Position numbers and translations under genes: made by a program
The notes under the pieces: model-generated
What the model was told of the DNA's origin: nothing
Seen by the model: the letters and a program-made list of their open reading frames with translations, nothing else
Database searches by the model: none
Shown: one piece after another, positions 41,335-41,453 of the stretch
Layout: every line of letters starts with the position of its first letter
Position numbering within the stretch: the stretch's first letter is position 1
Assembly: GCA_017937735.1 (NCBI GenBank)
Contig: JAGBCZ010000029.1
Span: 1 to 41,453, forward strand
Direction: 5' to 3'
From: Alphaproteobacteria bacterium
GTDB lineage: Bacteria; Pseudomonadota; Alphaproteobacteria; Rs-D84
DNA: 41,453 bases

Positions 41335-41453
41335 ATGCCAACAGTAAACCAACTGATTCGGAAACCTCGTAAAAAGGTTGTTGTAAAAAGTACAGCACCT
41401 GACATGATGGAAAACCCACAAAAACGTGGTGTTTGCACACGTGTTTATACGAC
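41335..41453 (+). CDS. rpsL: 30S ribosomal protein S12 (partial, 5' end)
   Basis: The first 39 codons give [20 protein letters not shown] and end in RGVCTRVYT, the conserved S12 N-terminus, here with a slightly divergent [16 protein letters not shown] linker. S12 lies at the decoding centre of the small subunit. The gene runs off the window end and normally heads the str operon (rpsL-rpsG-fusA-tuf). Confidence 0.93.
   Translation, partial: MPTVNQLIRKPRKKVVVKSTAPDMMENPQKRGVCTRVYT

Overview
The window is AT-rich, gene-dense bacterial chromosome. The gene families (PilN-type pilus secretin, ParE, FtsEX with YdcF-like and PlsC neighbours, TolB/Pal, short UvrC next to PgsA, RbfA, LepA, MltG, FabF/AcpP, two-membrane envelope) point to a Gram-negative, most likely a reduced-genome, host-associated alphaproteobacterium of the uncultured gut type. 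The phylum-level call is inference from protein character and gene neighbourhoods; no database was searched.

Layout. 1-8.5 kb: type IVB pilus secretin, two tandem copies of a hairpin-rich repeat, an orphan gene, parE, dnaJ, pgsA-uvrC and a type IV prepilin. 8.5-15.2 kb: rluC-type pseudouridine synthase overlapping an AsmA-like gene, dnaN, ppa, efp, a third repeat copy and class II fructose-bisphosphate aldolase. 15.3-17.4 kb: a small lipoprotein, a VirB2-like two-helix protein, and a two-gene unit of a ribbon-helix-helix regulator and a DinD-like protein behind a near-consensus promoter with a palindromic operator candidate. 17.5-22.7 kb: tolB, a secreted SNase-like nuclease, a 721-residue protein with a 43-residue repeat overlapping a cyclophilin, then plsC. 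22.7-25.4 kb: a pal-ftsE-ftsX-ydcF-plsC envelope run on the minus strand. 25.4-29.5 kb: an accessory surface-protein region with a GIY-YIG nuclease gene bracketed by perfect 32-bp inverted palindromic repeats. 29.6-35.8 kb: rbfA, lepA, an unknown Cys protein, a degenerate tyrosine recombinase, acpP, fabF and a paralogous pair of small Cys-motif proteins. 35.8-41.45 kb: tRNA-Pro, an acyl-CoA synthetase, mltG, a candidate small RNA, two tandem outer-membrane beta-barrel paralogues, another diverged hairpin of the repeat family, and the start of rpsL with a structured leader.

The most unusual content is two unrelated repeat families. (1) Seven hairpins share a 22-23 nt core (TCATGTARC ... GTACACTAC) inside outer stems whose sequence differs but stays complementary. 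Six are packed pairwise into three ~190-bp composite elements lying exactly at gene 3' ends. (2) A REP-like palindrome with a conserved TCAAG loop occurs as inverted pairs, one pair enclosing a GIY-YIG nuclease gene and one enclosing nothing, which resembles an autonomous/non-autonomous mobile pair.
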